From the NCBI RefSeq assembly GCF_018860915.1, contig NZ_JAHKQD010000009.1, positions 247,455-311,454 on the forward strand: 64,000 bases of DNA, in the 5' to 3' direction. Below, one piece after another: positions 1 through 8,647 of this stretch (positions within the stretch are counted from its first letter, which is position 1; each line of letters opens with the position of its first letter). The translations under genes were made by a program, and so were the position numbers. The notes under the pieces are model-generated. The model made no database searches. It had not been told where the DNA came from and worked only from the letters and a program-made list of their open reading frames with translations. The DNA comes from Colwellia sp. C2M11. Lineage in GTDB: Bacteria > Pseudomonadota > Gammaproteobacteria > Enterobacterales > Alteromonadaceae.

Positions 1-384
1 TTTCAGCATGTTATTGGTGTTAATAGCGCGGTATTAGGGAAACGTTTAGCTCAACAATGGCAATTACCGCAATCTATTGAAAAAGGTATAGCTTATAGCT
101 TATTACCTTTAGCTAATAATACCGTTGATCTAGCTATATCTAGTGAAGAATTACAGCAGGTTTCTTTGTGTTATATTGCCTGTCGTTTAGCTGATTTAGT
201 GGCATTTGGTGGGTTAAGAAATATATCAGAATATAAAGAATTAAGCTTTGAGGAGATGGGGAAAGTAGAATTTTATTACACCCAAGATATCATTAAAATG
301 GCTCGACTTGATAAAATTAATACCCTGATTACGGATATTAATTTTAGAAAAAAAATCAATAAAGTTATAGAGCAGGCTTATTGA
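1..384 (+). CDS. HDOD domain protein, C-terminal part (cut by window edge)
   Basis: The reading frame is open from base 1 to the TGA at 382-384, so the start lies upstream of the window. The visible 127 residues resemble the C-terminal half of HDOD domains: an early His-Val-Ile-Gly-Val followed by a Leu-Ala-Gln-Gln-Trp-x-Leu-Pro stretch, as in the helix where HDOD and HD-GYP proteins have H-x-x-V-G-x-x-L-x-x-x-W-x-L-P. HDOD proteins usually act in signalling or regulation and lack full phosphodiesterase residues. Its end overlaps the convergent kdkA gene by 7 bp. The family call rests on this short similarity, and the N-terminal domains cannot be seen. Confidence 0.6.
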   Translation, partial: FQHVIGVNSAVLGKRLAQQWQLPQSIEKGIAYSLLPLANNTVDLAISSEELQQVSLCYIACRLADLVAFGGLRNISEYKELSFEEMGKVEFYYTQDIIKMARLDKINTLITDINFRKKINKVIEQAY

Positions 385-1115
385 TTATAACCTGCTAATA
401 ATGCATCCCAATGACTTTCTTGCCAGTAAAAATTAGAAAGTTTTTTTTGCTCTTTGCGGAAAGAGCGCAGTAACCGCTGCATATTATTCTGTTGCCAACG
501 GGTGCTAACTGCTCTTAGCTCACCTTGATCAAAATCGATTAACCAAGCTTTATTATTATTATCAATTAAAATATTGTGCGCATTTAAGTCGTGGTGATAT
601 ATACCTTGTGAGTGAAAACGACGAATCGTTTCGCCAATATTAAACCATAAATCATCACTTATTACTTTTTGGGTTAAAATGGCCACCAAATCTTGGGCGT
701 TTTCAATGCGACTGCTCAGTAAATCTGCGCGATAAAGTAAACCTTGGCGTATCACCCGGTAAGCAATCGGTTTGGGTGCAGGCAATGCTAATGTTTGCAT
801 ATGAGCTAATAAAGAAAACTCTCGATCTGCACGGGTATGTTTTAGAGCGGTGAAGAAGTAACTATCATTAACTATTTTACCAATTAAGCCACCACGATAA
901 TAATGACGCAAAACCCATTGCTTGTCTTGTATGCTGGATTGATATTGAATAAACCAAGTTGTGCCTCGACCTTGCGCTGATCCGGTAATGGCATTGTTTT
1001 CTTGCCAATATTCAGCGGTAAGCATTTCTGGAGTGAAATCTTCAATTTCATTTCGATTAAAAAGACAGTACGTATTTCCGTCTTTAAAAGCTGCTAATTG
1101 TATCATGTTACTCAT
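378..1115 (-). CDS. kdkA: 3-deoxy-D-manno-octulosonic acid (Kdo) kinase
   Basis: This 245-residue protein is a small kinase-fold enzyme that phosphorylates Kdo at position 4 on lipid A at the inner membrane. The catalytic loop is visible at about residues 172-184 (His-His-Asp-Leu-Asn-Ala-His-Asn-Ile-Leu), followed by the metal-binding segment Leu-Ile-Asp-Phe-Asp-Gln-Gly. This arrangement is typical of KdkA and its WaaP-like relatives. Its ATG overlaps the stop of waaA by 4 bp (ATGA), so the two are co-transcribed and probably translationally coupled. A Kdo kinase next to the Kdo transferase, as in Haemophilus and Vibrio, suggests lipid A carrying a single phosphorylated Kdo. The 3' end overlaps the convergent HDOD gene. 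Confidence 0.88.
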   Translation of the reverse strand: MSNMIQLAAFKDGNTYCLFNRNEIEDFTPEMLTAEYWQENNAITGSAQGRGTTWFIQYQSSIQDKQWVLRHYYRGGLIGKIVNDSYFFTALKHTRADREFSLLAHMQTLALPAPKPIAYRVIRQGLLYRADLLSSRIENAQDLVAILTQKVISDDLWFNIGETIRRFHSQGIYHHDLNAHNILIDNNNKAWLIDFDQGELRAVSTRWQQNNMQRLLRSFRKEQKKLSNFYWQESHWDALLAGYNQ

Positions 1116-2407
1116 ATTACTAATTCCTTCACTTGAGCTAACGTTCGTGTACTCGCTCCTTGATTATTAAGTACTACCTTATGTGCTTGAGATCCGAGTA
1201 GTTGAGCTGCTTGTGTATTATTTAGTAGATGTATGACGGCTTGCGCTAATGCTTGTTGATTTTTATTTTCTAGAATAGGTAATTGTATAATTCCGTTATT
1301 TTTTTGTAATTGTAGTAAAATATCAGTGAAATTTTTCATGTCGTTACCCACAATAATGGGTTTTTTGAATAACGCTGGCTCTAATGGGTTATGTCCTCCA
1401 ATATCACTAAAACTGCCACCCATAGTAACAATATCTGCAAGAGCATAAGCAGCCATTAACTCCCCTAAGGTATCGAGTAGCCATATATTATGATTTGTCA
1501 CTTGTTCACTTTCACTGCGTTTAGCGAGTGAGTAACCTTGATTAATGCAAAGTTTGGCGACTGAACTAAAGCGTTCTGGATGCCTTGGTACAAGCACTAA
1601 TAATAATTGAGGGAATTTTTCTTTGATTACGTTATATGCGGCCAATGCTATTTCTTCATCACCTTGATGTGTACTTGCCACTAACCAAATGGGTCTATGT
1701 GGCGGTAGAAATTGTGCTAGGGTTCTTTGTTTATCTTCAGTTGTTGCATTAAGGCTAATATCAAATTTGAGATTGCCAGATACTTGGCATCGGTCACTCT
1801 CTGCTCCTAATTGCAGGAAGTTATCTAAATTGTCATGGCTTTGGCACAATATTTTATCAAAATGGTTTAACGTTGGGGTGATCAGCGTACTAATTTTTTG
1901 ATAACTTTTCATTGAGTTGGCAGATAATCGCCCATTAATTAGCAAGAGTTTTATTCTTTTGTTGGCGCATTGACTGATTAAATTAGGCCATAATTCTGTT
2001 TCCATAAAAATCATTAATTGTGGTTGTAAGCGATTTAAAAATAATGAGGTGCAAGGCAAAATATCAAGCGGTAGAAAAGTATGTTGCACGCGTGAGCCAA
2101 AATGTTTTTTTACTTGTGCAGAGCCGGTAGGGGTAAAAGTAGTGATGGTAATAGGGTACGTTGGATATTGCTGTAATAATAGCTCTACAAAAGGAGTTAT
2201 CGCGATTACTTCTCCAACGCTAGCTGCATGAACGACAATCCCTTTAGTGTTTTGTTTGTTCAATAATATAGCGCTAGAGGTGAAACCGAAACGCTCACTT
2301 AAACGTTGGCGATATTGTGAGTTACTAAAGGAGCGAAATAAGAGAGCCAATAATATAATAGGCGTTAGTAATAGTAGTAAGATTCGATAGATTAGTAACG
2401 CAAACAT
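1112..2407 (-). CDS. waaA: 3-deoxy-D-manno-octulosonic acid transferase (Kdo transferase)
   Basis: This 431-residue GT-B glycosyltransferase moves Kdo from CMP-Kdo to the lipid A precursor at the cytoplasmic face of the inner membrane. An N-terminal membrane anchor (about residues 4-24) is followed by the family signature around His-Ala-Ala-Ser-Val-Gly-Glu, which contains the catalytic Glu. The C-terminal half has Pro-Arg-His-Pro-Glu-Arg-Phe and Gly-Gly-Ser-Phe-x-x-x-Gly-Gly-His-Asn-Pro-Leu-Glu-Pro, typical of the CMP-Kdo-binding side. Length matches the family (about 425). It is the first gene of the waaA-kdkA pair. Whether it adds one or two Kdo residues cannot be read from sequence; the neighbouring kinase favours one. 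Confidence 0.95.
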   Translation of the reverse strand: MFALLIYRILLLLLTPIILLALLFRSFSNSQYRQRLSERFGFTSSAILLNKQNTKGIVVHAASVGEVIAITPFVELLLQQYPTYPITITTFTPTGSAQVKKHFGSRVQHTFLPLDILPCTSLFLNRLQPQLMIFMETELWPNLISQCANKRIKLLLINGRLSANSMKSYQKISTLITPTLNHFDKILCQSHDNLDNFLQLGAESDRCQVSGNLKFDISLNATTEDKQRTLAQFLPPHRPIWLVASTHQGDEEIALAAYNVIKEKFPQLLLVLVPRHPERFSSVAKLCINQGYSLAKRSESEQVTNHNIWLLDTLGELMAAYALADIVTMGGSFSDIGGHNPLEPALFKKPIIVGNDMKNFTDILLQLQKNNGIIQLPILENKNQQALAQAVIHLLNNTQAAQLLGSQAHKVVLNNQGASTRTLAQVKELVI

Positions 2408-2459
2408 AAATTGTTCTACATAAATTGAACGGCAGTAAATTTATGTTTTATTATACCTA

Positions 2460-2487
2460 AGTTTACTTAAATAAGTTCACTTAAATA
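2460..2487. repeat. tandem 14-bp direct repeat upstream of waaA
   Basis: AGTTTACTTAAATA (2460-2473) is followed at once by AGTTCACTTAAATA (2474-2487), one mismatch in 14. It lies 53-80 bp upstream of the waaA start, in the 296-bp divergent region between waaA and kbl. The place suits a regulator site, but A+T richness makes chance duplication possible. No other structure stands out in 2408-2703; this region must hold the promoters of both genes. Confidence 0.4.
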
Positions 2488-2703
2488 CTGATGAATATGA
2501 AAAGTGTAAGTTTACAAAACAAAAAAAATTATTTTGTATTTACCGGTTTAAATTTAATGTTAGCGGATAGTACGTCGTAATTATAATTTTACATTGCCTC
2601 TCTTTTTTACAAAATATTGTTCAGTGGGTGACTCTGTATAAGTTAGCGTAAGTGCGTACAATTAACACATTCATAATTTATCTATCAATGTAGGGTTTTT
2701 CGT

Positions 2704-3912
2704 ATGTCTAAAGATAATTCGACAACTTTTTGTAACCATATTCAAGAACAAATTACACAAGTTAAAGCGGAAGGTTTGTACAAAGCAGAGCGTATAATTA
2801 CTACTGCACAACAGGCTCAAATAGCTGTTAATACCGGTGAAGAGGTTATTAATTTCTGTGCCAATAATTATTTAGGTTTGGCGAACAATGCTACCCTTAT
2901 TGCGGCTGCAAAAGCAGGGTTAGATGAACACGGTTTTGGTATGGCCTCAGTACGTTTTATTTGTGGTACACAAGATATTCATAAAACATTAGAGCAGGGT
3001 ATTAGCGAATTTTTAGGCATGGAAGATACTATTCTATATTCTTCTTGTTTTGATGCTAATGCTGGGTTGTTTGAAACATTATTAGGTTCAGAAGATGCCA
3101 TTATTAGTGATGCGCTTAATCATGCCTCAATTATTGATGGTGTGCGTTTATGTAAAGCAAAACGTTTTCGTTATGCCAATAATGATATGGCGGCATTAGA
3201 GCAAAGTTTAATTGAAGCTGATGCGGCTGGCGCACGTTTTAAATTAATTGCTACAGACGGTGTTTTTTCTATGGATGGTGTTATCGCTAACCTTAAGGGT
3301 ATTTGTGATTTAGCAGACAAATACAATGCTATGGTGATGGTTGATGATTCACATGCTGTTGGTTTTGTTGGTGAAAATGGTCGAGGTAGTCATGAGTATT
3401 GTGAGGTAATGGGTCGTGTTGATATTATCACCGGTACATTAGGTAAAGCGATGGGCGGTGCTTCAGGCGGCTATACTTCAGCGAAAAAAGAAGTGATTGA
3501 ATGGCTACGTCAACGTTCACGTCCCTACTTATTTTCAAACTCTTTGGCTCCTGCCATTGTTAATGCGTCTATACAGGTCTTGCAATTATTGGCACAAGGT
3601 GGTGAGTTGCGCAAAACGCTAAAAGAAAATACGGCATATTTTCGCAGCAATATGGAAGCTGCGGGCTTTACTTGTGCAGGTGCCGATCATGCTATTGTCC
3701 CGGTAATGTTAGGTGATGCAGCGGTAGCTAGTGAAATGGCAAATAGACTACTCGCAGAGGGTATATATGTGATTGGTTTTTCTTTCCCTGTTGTGCCAAA
3801 AGGCCAAGCACGTATTCGTACGCAAATTTCAGCGGCGCACACTAAAGCGCAACTAGATCAAGCTATTTCAGCCTTTACTCGTATTGGTAAAGAAATGAAT
3901 GTGATTAGTTAA
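2704..3912 (+). CDS. kbl: 2-amino-3-ketobutyrate coenzyme A ligase (glycine C-acetyltransferase)
   Basis: This 402-residue PLP enzyme cleaves 2-amino-3-ketobutyrate with CoA to glycine and acetyl-CoA, the second step of threonine breakdown in the cytoplasm. It is a class II aminotransferase-fold protein of the alpha-oxoamine synthase family. The PLP lysine lies in [10 protein letters not shown] (about residues 239-248), and Asp-Asp-Ser-His-Ala-Val-Gly sits upstream as expected. Length equals that of E. coli Kbl (398). It is followed after 12 bp by tdh, the enzyme for the preceding step, so the pair forms the usual kbl-tdh operon. Confidence 0.96.
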   Translation: MSKDNSTTFCNHIQEQITQVKAEGLYKAERIITTAQQAQIAVNTGEEVINFCANNYLGLANNATLIAAAKAGLDEHGFGMASVRFICGTQDIHKTLEQGISEFLGMEDTILYSSCFDANAGLFETLLGSEDAIISDALNHASIIDGVRLCKAKRFRYANNDMAALEQSLIEADAAGARFKLIATDGVFSMDGVIANLKGICDLADKYNAMVMVDDSHAVGFVGENGRGSHEYCEVMGRVDIITGTLGKAMGGASGGYTSAKKEVIEWLRQRSRPYLFSNSLAPAIVNASIQVLQLLAQGGELRKTLKENTAYFRSNMEAAGFTCAGADHAIVPVMLGDAAVASEMANRLLAEGIYVIGFSFPVVPKGQARIRTQISAAHTKAQLDQAISAFTRIGKEMNVIS

Positions 3913-3924
3913 GGAATAAAAATT

Positions 3925-4953
3925 ATGAAATCATTATCAAAATCCAAAGCAGAGCAAGGAATTTGGCTAACAGACACAGATAAGCCTGAAATGGGGCATA
4001 ATGATCTGTTAATTAAAATTAAAAAAACTGCTATTTGTGGTACCGACATTCATATCTATAATTGGGATGAGTGGGCGCAAGGCACTATTCCTGTACCTAT
4101 GGTTGTTGGTCATGAATATGCGGGTGAGGTCGTTGGCATTGGACAAGAAGTAAAAGGTTTTGCGTTAGGTGATCGTGTTTCAGGAGAGGGGCATATTACT
4201 TGTGGCCATTGTCGAAACTGCCGAGGTGGACGCACACACTTATGTCGTAATACTGTGGGTGTTGGTGTTAATCGTGCAGGCTCTTTTGCGGAATATTTAG
4301 TGATTCCTGCTTATAACGCCTTTAAATTACCAGATGAAATTTCTGACGATTTAGCTGCTATTTTTGACCCTTTCGGTAACGCTGTACATACCGCCTTATC
4401 ATTTGATTTAGTTGGTGAAGATGTCTTAATTACCGGCGCTGGCCCTATTGGTATCATGGCTGCGGCTGTTGCTAAGCATGTTGGTGCGCGTCATGTCGTT
4501 ATTACTGATATTAATGAATATCGTTTAGAACTGGCTGAAAAAATGGGCGTTACACGTGCTGTTAATGTATCTAAAGAAAACTTAAAAGATGTGATGAATG
4601 ACTTAGGTATGACAGAAGGTTTTGATGTTGGATTAGAAATGTCAGGTGTACCATCAGCATTTACAAGTATGTTAGACAATATGAATAATGGTGGTAAAAT
4701 CGCCATGCTAGGCATTCCAGGCAAAGACATGGCGATTGATTGGAGCCAAATAATTTTTAAAGGTTTAACGATTAAAGGAATTTATGGTCGTGAAATGTTT
4801 GAAACTTGGTATAAAATGGCTAGTCTTATACAATCTGGTTTAGACTTATCGCCTATTATTACCCATCATTATGCGATTGATGATTTTCAAAAAGGGTTTG
4901 ATGTGATGCGTTCTGGTAAATCAGGTAAAGTTATTTTAAATTGGGAGTTCTAG
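3925..4953 (+). CDS. tdh: L-threonine 3-dehydrogenase
   Basis: This 342-residue zinc MDR enzyme oxidises L-threonine to 2-amino-3-ketobutyrate with NAD+. Catalytic zinc ligands are visible in Ile-Cys-Gly-Thr-Asp-Ile-His (about residues 37-43) and Gly-His-Glu-Tyr-Ala-Gly-Glu. The structural zinc site is Cys-Gly-His-Cys-Arg-Asn-Cys with a fourth Cys eight residues on. The NAD-binding Gly-Ala-Gly-Pro-Ile-Gly lies near residue 172. The start has an AAGGAA ribosome site. The stop codon TAG overlaps the GTG start of glpE by one base, so glpE is probably translated by re-initiation. Confidence 0.97.
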   Translation: MKSLSKSKAEQGIWLTDTDKPEMGHNDLLIKIKKTAICGTDIHIYNWDEWAQGTIPVPMVVGHEYAGEVVGIGQEVKGFALGDRVSGEGHITCGHCRNCRGGRTHLCRNTVGVGVNRAGSFAEYLVIPAYNAFKLPDEISDDLAAIFDPFGNAVHTALSFDLVGEDVLITGAGPIGIMAAAVAKHVGARHVVITDINEYRLELAEKMGVTRAVNVSKENLKDVMNDLGMTEGFDVGLEMSGVPSAFTSMLDNMNNGGKIAMLGIPGKDMAIDWSQIIFKGLTIKGIYGREMFETWYKMASLIQSGLDLSPIITHHYAIDDFQKGFDVMRSGKSGKVILNWEF

Positions 4954-5285
4954 TGACAGATAATCAATCAAGTTTTAAACATATGCAAGTTGATGAATTA
5001 CATGCGGTATTAGAGAGTAAAAGCCATGTTGTGGTAGATATACGAGACGAAACATCATTTTCAAATGGTCGGATAACAGATGCACTTCATTTAACGAATG
5101 AAAATTTAGCTGATTTTGTCCGAGATGCTGATCTTGATGCACCTGTTGTTGTATGTTGTTATCACGGACATTCTAGTCAACAAGCTGCACAATTTTTGTT
5201 GAGCCAAGATTTTACCGATGTATATTCTCTTGATGGTGGCTTTACGCAGTGGCAATTACAATATCCCGATAATATCGCTCGCTAA
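4953..5285 (+). CDS. glpE: thiosulfate sulfurtransferase (rhodanese) GlpE
   Basis: This single-domain rhodanese of about 110 residues transfers sulfane sulfur from thiosulfate to cyanide or thiol acceptors. The catalytic loop is Cys-Cys-Tyr-His-Gly-His-Ser-Ser, with the active Cys corresponding to that of E. coli GlpE, and the rhodanese start Val-Val-Asp-Ile-Arg-Asp is clear. I chose the GTG at 4953 rather than the in-frame TTG at 4941 because GGGAG lies 6 bases upstream of it and the resulting length fits E. coli GlpE (108). It overlaps the tdh stop by one base and is followed by glpG, keeping the glpE-glpG order of E. coli but attached to kbl-tdh. Confidence 0.93.
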   Translation: MTDNQSSFKHMQVDELHAVLESKSHVVVDIRDETSFSNGRITDALHLTNENLADFVRDADLDAPVVVCCYHGHSSQQAAQFLLSQDFTDVYSLDGGFTQWQLQYPDNIAR

Positions 5286-5295
5286 GGGTTAATCA

Positions 5296-6183
5296 ATGCT
5301 TGAAGATCAAAGCTTAAAGGCTTTAGTTCAGTTAGAACAACATAATGTTGCTTTACTGTTTGCTAATTATTTAGTCACATTAGGCATTGATGCTAAAGTG
5401 GTTGCCGAAACGGTTATTACGGATACTGGTGAGAGTAAGCAAGGCTATACCGTATATTGTCAGCAAGATAAAAAAGAGCAAGCGCACATTGAATTTGAGC
5501 ACTTTATTAAAAAGCCTTTTGATCAAAAATATCAGCAGGCTGCTTGGCATCATGGTGAAACTGTTAGTGTAAAAAGTGGTGATTTGACCCTGCTAAAGAG
5601 CTTTCGAGAAAGTTTTCTTGCGCATGCCGGCGTTGTGACCTTAGTAGTATTCATTCTTTGTTGGTTTGTTTATTTAGGGAGCAATTTAGGCTGGGCGCGC
5701 GATCTTTTTACCCTACTGCAGTTTTACCCTAAATTATCATTAGATGCTTTTATTACAGAGCCTTGGCGTATTATTGGCCCAGCATTTTTCCACTTTTCAT
5801 TATTGCACATAGTGTTTAATACTATGTGGTGGTGGCAACTGGGTGGTAGTATTGAAAAAGAATTAGGCAAAGGAACGTTAATTAATTTGTTATTAGTTTC
5901 TGCTATTTTTTCTAATTTAGGACAATTTGTTGTTTCAGGTGCCAATTTTGGTGGTTTGTCTGGTGTTGTTTATGCGTTAGTAGGTTTTGTGTGGTGGTAT
6001 GGTTATTTAGCACCAGAGAGAGGACTGTCGTTATCTAAACCTATTATTGGTTTCTTATTGTTTTGGCTAGTTTTAGGCTTTCTTGACATATTACCAGTGA
6101 ATGTCGCTAATACAGCGCATTTATTAGGGCTTATTTCAGGGTGTTTGCTAGCGGTTTACAGTGTTAAATTTGTTAAGAATTAG
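5296..6183 (+). CDS. glpG: rhomboid intramembrane serine protease GlpG
   Basis: This 295-residue inner-membrane protease cleaves transmembrane segments of client proteins. A cytosolic N-terminal domain (about 1-95) is followed by six predicted membrane helices. The rhomboid residues are all visible: His and Asn in His-Phe-Ser-Leu-Leu-His-Ile-Val-Phe-Asn (L1/TM2), the Ser in Gly-Gly-Leu-Ser-Gly-Val-Val-Tyr (TM4) and the His in Asn-Thr-Ala-His-Leu-Leu-Gly (TM6). It starts 10 bp after glpE with an AAGGG ribosome site. Length is close to E. coli GlpG (276). Confidence 0.95.
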   Translation: MLEDQSLKALVQLEQHNVALLFANYLVTLGIDAKVVAETVITDTGESKQGYTVYCQQDKKEQAHIEFEHFIKKPFDQKYQQAAWHHGETVSVKSGDLTLLKSFRESFLAHAGVVTLVVFILCWFVYLGSNLGWARDLFTLLQFYPKLSLDAFITEPWRIIGPAFFHFSLLHIVFNTMWWWQLGGSIEKELGKGTLINLLLVSAIFSNLGQFVVSGANFGGLSGVVYALVGFVWWYGYLAPERGLSLSKPIIGFLLFWLVLGFLDILPVNVANTAHLLGLISGCLLAVYSVKFVKN

Positions 6184-6257
6184 TGTGCATTCCTTAAAAA
6201 AACTGTTAAAATGCGCCGAATTATTATACACGCTACATTTAACATGGAAATTAAATT

Positions 6258-7352
6258 ATGAATAAGTTACAAGGCTTAAAAGCAGTACTTCTCTCTTCTC
6301 CTCTTCTTCTAACAAATGCATTTGCAGCAGATAAAACTCCACTAGCGGAAGATCTTGTTGGTAAGTTTTATGGTGGTGCGCATTTACTTTATATTGATAC
6401 TGATGATGGCCGTAAACTTTCTGATCCATTAAAAGCGTCAGACCCGTATGCGACTAAAGGTCACGGTGCTGGTTTTGGTGCTGAGATTGGTTACCGTTTT
6501 ACTGAGTCTGTAGAAGCTCGATTATCTTTTAGCCAAATTAATATTGATAAAGATAATAGTTTTTATGATAAGCCTTATGTAGCTGATATTTCTGCTTTGT
6601 ACTTCCCAGAAAAAGAAAGCTTTTATGTTGTAGGCGGATTAGGCTATTTAGATATCGGTCAAGCAAAAGAATCTGTAAATTTAGGTGTTGGTTACCGTCA
6701 CTACCTTAGTGAAAATACAGCGGTTTATCTTGAAGGTAAAGGCCATTATGAATTTTCAGATCACCATCAAGAAGGTAGTGCTCGTTTAGGTGTTATTTAT
6801 TTCTTTGGTAGTGATAATAAATCAACACCTGTAAGAAATAAAAAGGCATCAACGACTGCAGCTGTTGCTCCAATTGTTGCTTCAGACACAGACAATGATG
6901 GCGTGACAGATAACAATGATCGTTGTCCAAGCACTCCTACTACTGATAAAGTAGATCAATACGGTTGTACTATCTTTACTGAAGAAACAAGCAGAATGAG
7001 CTTATTAGTTAATTTTGACAATAATAAGTCTACTGTTAAAGCAGAGTATTTATCAGAAATTAAAAAAATGTCTGATTTCCTAACGACTTACCCTGAAGTT
7101 TCTTTAGTAATTGAAGGCCACACTTCAAAAGTAGGTAGTGCTGCGTATAACAAAAAAATCTCACAGCAACGTGCTGATGCAATTGTTGACGTATTAGTTA
7201 ATCAATTTAATATTGATAGTGATCGTTTATCTGCTGTAGGTTACGGTGAAGAAAACTTGCTTGATTCAGGTGATGATAAAGCAGCACATGCGAAAAACCG
7301 TCGCATAGAAGCGAAAGTTTCAGCAACTAAACAAGTTCCTGTTAGTCGCTAA
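6258..7352 (+). CDS. OmpA-family outer membrane protein
   Basis: This 364-residue protein has a signal peptide ending at Ala-Phe-Ala (about residue 24), an N-terminal beta-barrel-like domain (about 25-195), a short calcium-binding thrombospondin type 3 segment (Asp-Thr-Asp-Asn-Asp-Gly-Val-Thr-Asp) near residue 213, and a C-terminal OmpA peptidoglycan-binding domain (about 245-350). The OmpA core reads Glu-Gly-His-Thr-Ser-x-x-Gly-Ser; the usual Asp after Thr is Ser here, while the Arg in Asn-Arg-Arg-Ile-Glu is kept. It links the outer membrane to the cell wall and may act as a porin. It is monocistronic, with its own terminator. It is a relative of OmpA/OprF rather than a strict orthologue of either. 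Confidence 0.9.
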   Translation: MNKLQGLKAVLLSSPLLLTNAFAADKTPLAEDLVGKFYGGAHLLYIDTDDGRKLSDPLKASDPYATKGHGAGFGAEIGYRFTESVEARLSFSQINIDKDNSFYDKPYVADISALYFPEKESFYVVGGLGYLDIGQAKESVNLGVGYRHYLSENTAVYLEGKGHYEFSDHHQEGSARLGVIYFFGSDNKSTPVRNKKASTTAAVAPIVASDTDNDGVTDNNDRCPSTPTTDKVDQYGCTIFTEETSRMSLLVNFDNNKSTVKAEYLSEIKKMSDFLTTYPEVSLVIEGHTSKVGSAAYNKKISQQRADAIVDVLVNQFNIDSDRLSAVGYGEENLLDSGDDKAAHAKNRRIEAKVSATKQVPVSR

Positions 7353-7391
7353 AAACAGGTTGTTTTATTAGGTATTATTATCTAAACAGAC

Positions 7392-7421
7392 AAAAGCCAA
7401 AGTGTGAACTTTGGCTTTTTT
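7392..7421 (+). terminator. rho-independent terminator of the ompA-like gene
   Basis: AAAAGCCAAAG (7392-7402), a 6-base loop and CTTTGGCTTTT (7409-7419) form a perfect 11-bp stem with a run of six T at 7416-7421. It starts 39 bp after the stop codon. The A-run on the left arm may let it also serve the opposite strand. Confidence 0.9.
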
Positions 7422-7468
7422 GCTTGTAGAACTAAGGGTATTTATTAAATTGGGTTAGCTTAACTCGC

Positions 7469-7846
7469 CTAATTATCTAACCATTGCGTGAATAAAAGCT
7501 TTTTAATTAACGGTTGACCTGTTTCTTGTGTTAATAACTCTTTTACTTTTTCTTCGCATTTCAGCAGTATCTCAGCACGGCCTTTAATCGATTTTATTTT
7601 TTCTTCAGGCTGTTTGCCGATAATATCAATAATGGCATCGCGTAATAATGCAGAATGATGCTCAACAATTTCTATATTTTGGCTAGGTACCATTAACTCA
7701 ACAGTTAGGCGTACGTAACCCATTTTTTTCTTTAGAGGGATATAATTGGTGACTATGTCTGGTTCAAAGCCGAAATAGGCATAATCCACTGCCTTAGTGC
7801 TTAAAGGCATTAACAAACAAGTTCCAATCAACAAATATTTAAGCAT
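7469..7846 (-). CDS. FliL-like protein, orphan
   Basis: This 125-residue protein has an N-terminal signal or membrane anchor (about residues 1-19) and a domain resembling the periplasmic part of FliL, the stator-associated flagellar protein. The typical features are Phe-Glu-Pro-Asp-Ile-Val-Thr-Asn-Tyr followed by a Lys-rich Gly-Tyr-Val-Arg-Leu-Thr-Val-Glu-Leu strand, a middle segment Leu-Arg-Asp-Ala-Ile-Ile-Asp and a C-terminal Leu-Leu-Phe-Thr-Gln-Trp. No other flagellar gene is present here; it is divergent from ubiC. A role in flagellar motor function is not shown, and it may be a FliL-domain paralogue with another envelope role. Confidence 0.7.
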   Translation of the reverse strand: MLKYLLIGTCLLMPLSTKAVDYAYFGFEPDIVTNYIPLKKKMGYVRLTVELMVPSQNIEIVEHHSALLRDAIIDIIGKQPEEKIKSIKGRAEILLKCEEKVKELLTQETGQPLIKKLLFTQWLDN

Positions 7847-8044
7847 AATGTTTACTTCTTAGAGTACATCAGTAGAAAATTAGAGACATTACTTATCATA
7901 ACCTGAAATTAAATTTTTTCCTGAAAAAAGTCATTTTTTTTTAATCTTTTACTTTCAAGGTAAAATGAGTTCGGGCAAAAACAATGGTATTATCAATCGG
8001 GCTTTCACTTTTAGATTAATTTAGTTTAATTTGGTTTTTAGTTT

Positions 8045-8647
8045 ATGAATTTTAAATCGTTTTTTCCTGTTACCTTGTCGAGTTTTTGGCATGATGCTAA
8101 TGATAGCTTCATCGATGAAAATTTAAAAAGTTGGTTGCTTGATCCTGCTTCACTCACTTTACGTCTCAAGTCCCATTGTCATCAGTTTAGAGTGGAGCTT
8201 CTAGGTCAGAAAGTTGAAAAGTGCCAAGAAAGTGAAGCGGTCGACCTTATTCTTGCTGGAGAAGAAGTGTTAGTGCGAGAAGTTTTACTTTATTGTGATG
8301 ATAAACCTCAAGTTTTTGCGCGAAGTTTACTACCATTGTCGAGTTTAACGGGGGCGGAGCAGGCCTTAGCTAACTTAGGAACAAAGTCATTAGGACAAGT
8401 TATGTTTAATAACCCTTCTCTGAAAAGGAAAACCATTGAAGTTGCAGAGTTTGATGCCACTAGTACCGTTAGTCAGTTAGCTAATAAGTTACCAGGAGCG
8501 AGACAACCTTTAATATCGGCAAACAACCTTTGGGGGCGACGTTCAATATTTATTTTAGAAAATAAACCTTTGATGGTATCAGAGGTATTTTTACCTGGCG
8601 CATTCGCTTACCAACAAATAGACAAGCCAGGAGATAACTATGTTTAG
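8045..8647 (+). CDS. ubiC: chorismate pyruvate-lyase
   Basis: This 200-residue cytoplasmic enzyme converts chorismate to 4-hydroxybenzoate and pyruvate, the committed step of ubiquinone synthesis. The family pattern is visible: Arg-Glu-Val-Leu-Leu-Tyr (about residue 79) with the substrate-binding Arg, Ala-Arg-Ser-Leu-Leu-Pro in the middle, and a C-terminal Trp-Gly-Arg-Arg-Ser-Ile-Phe followed by Val-Ser-Glu-Val-Phe-Leu-Pro. It is longer than E. coli UbiC (165) at the N terminus. It overlaps ubiA by 8 bp, so the two genes form an operon. Confidence 0.92.
   Translation: MNFKSFFPVTLSSFWHDANDSFIDENLKSWLLDPASLTLRLKSHCHQFRVELLGQKVEKCQESEAVDLILAGEEVLVREVLLYCDDKPQVFARSLLPLSSLTGAEQALANLGTKSLGQVMFNNPSLKRKTIEVAEFDATSTVSQLANKLPGARQPLISANNLWGRRSIFILENKPLMVSEVFLPGAFAYQQIDKPGDNYV

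Noticed and set aside
7392-7421. Riboswitch or attenuator before the FliL-like gene
   Set aside because: The hairpin is a simple terminator downstream of the ompA-like gene and lies beyond the 3' end of the FliL-like gene.
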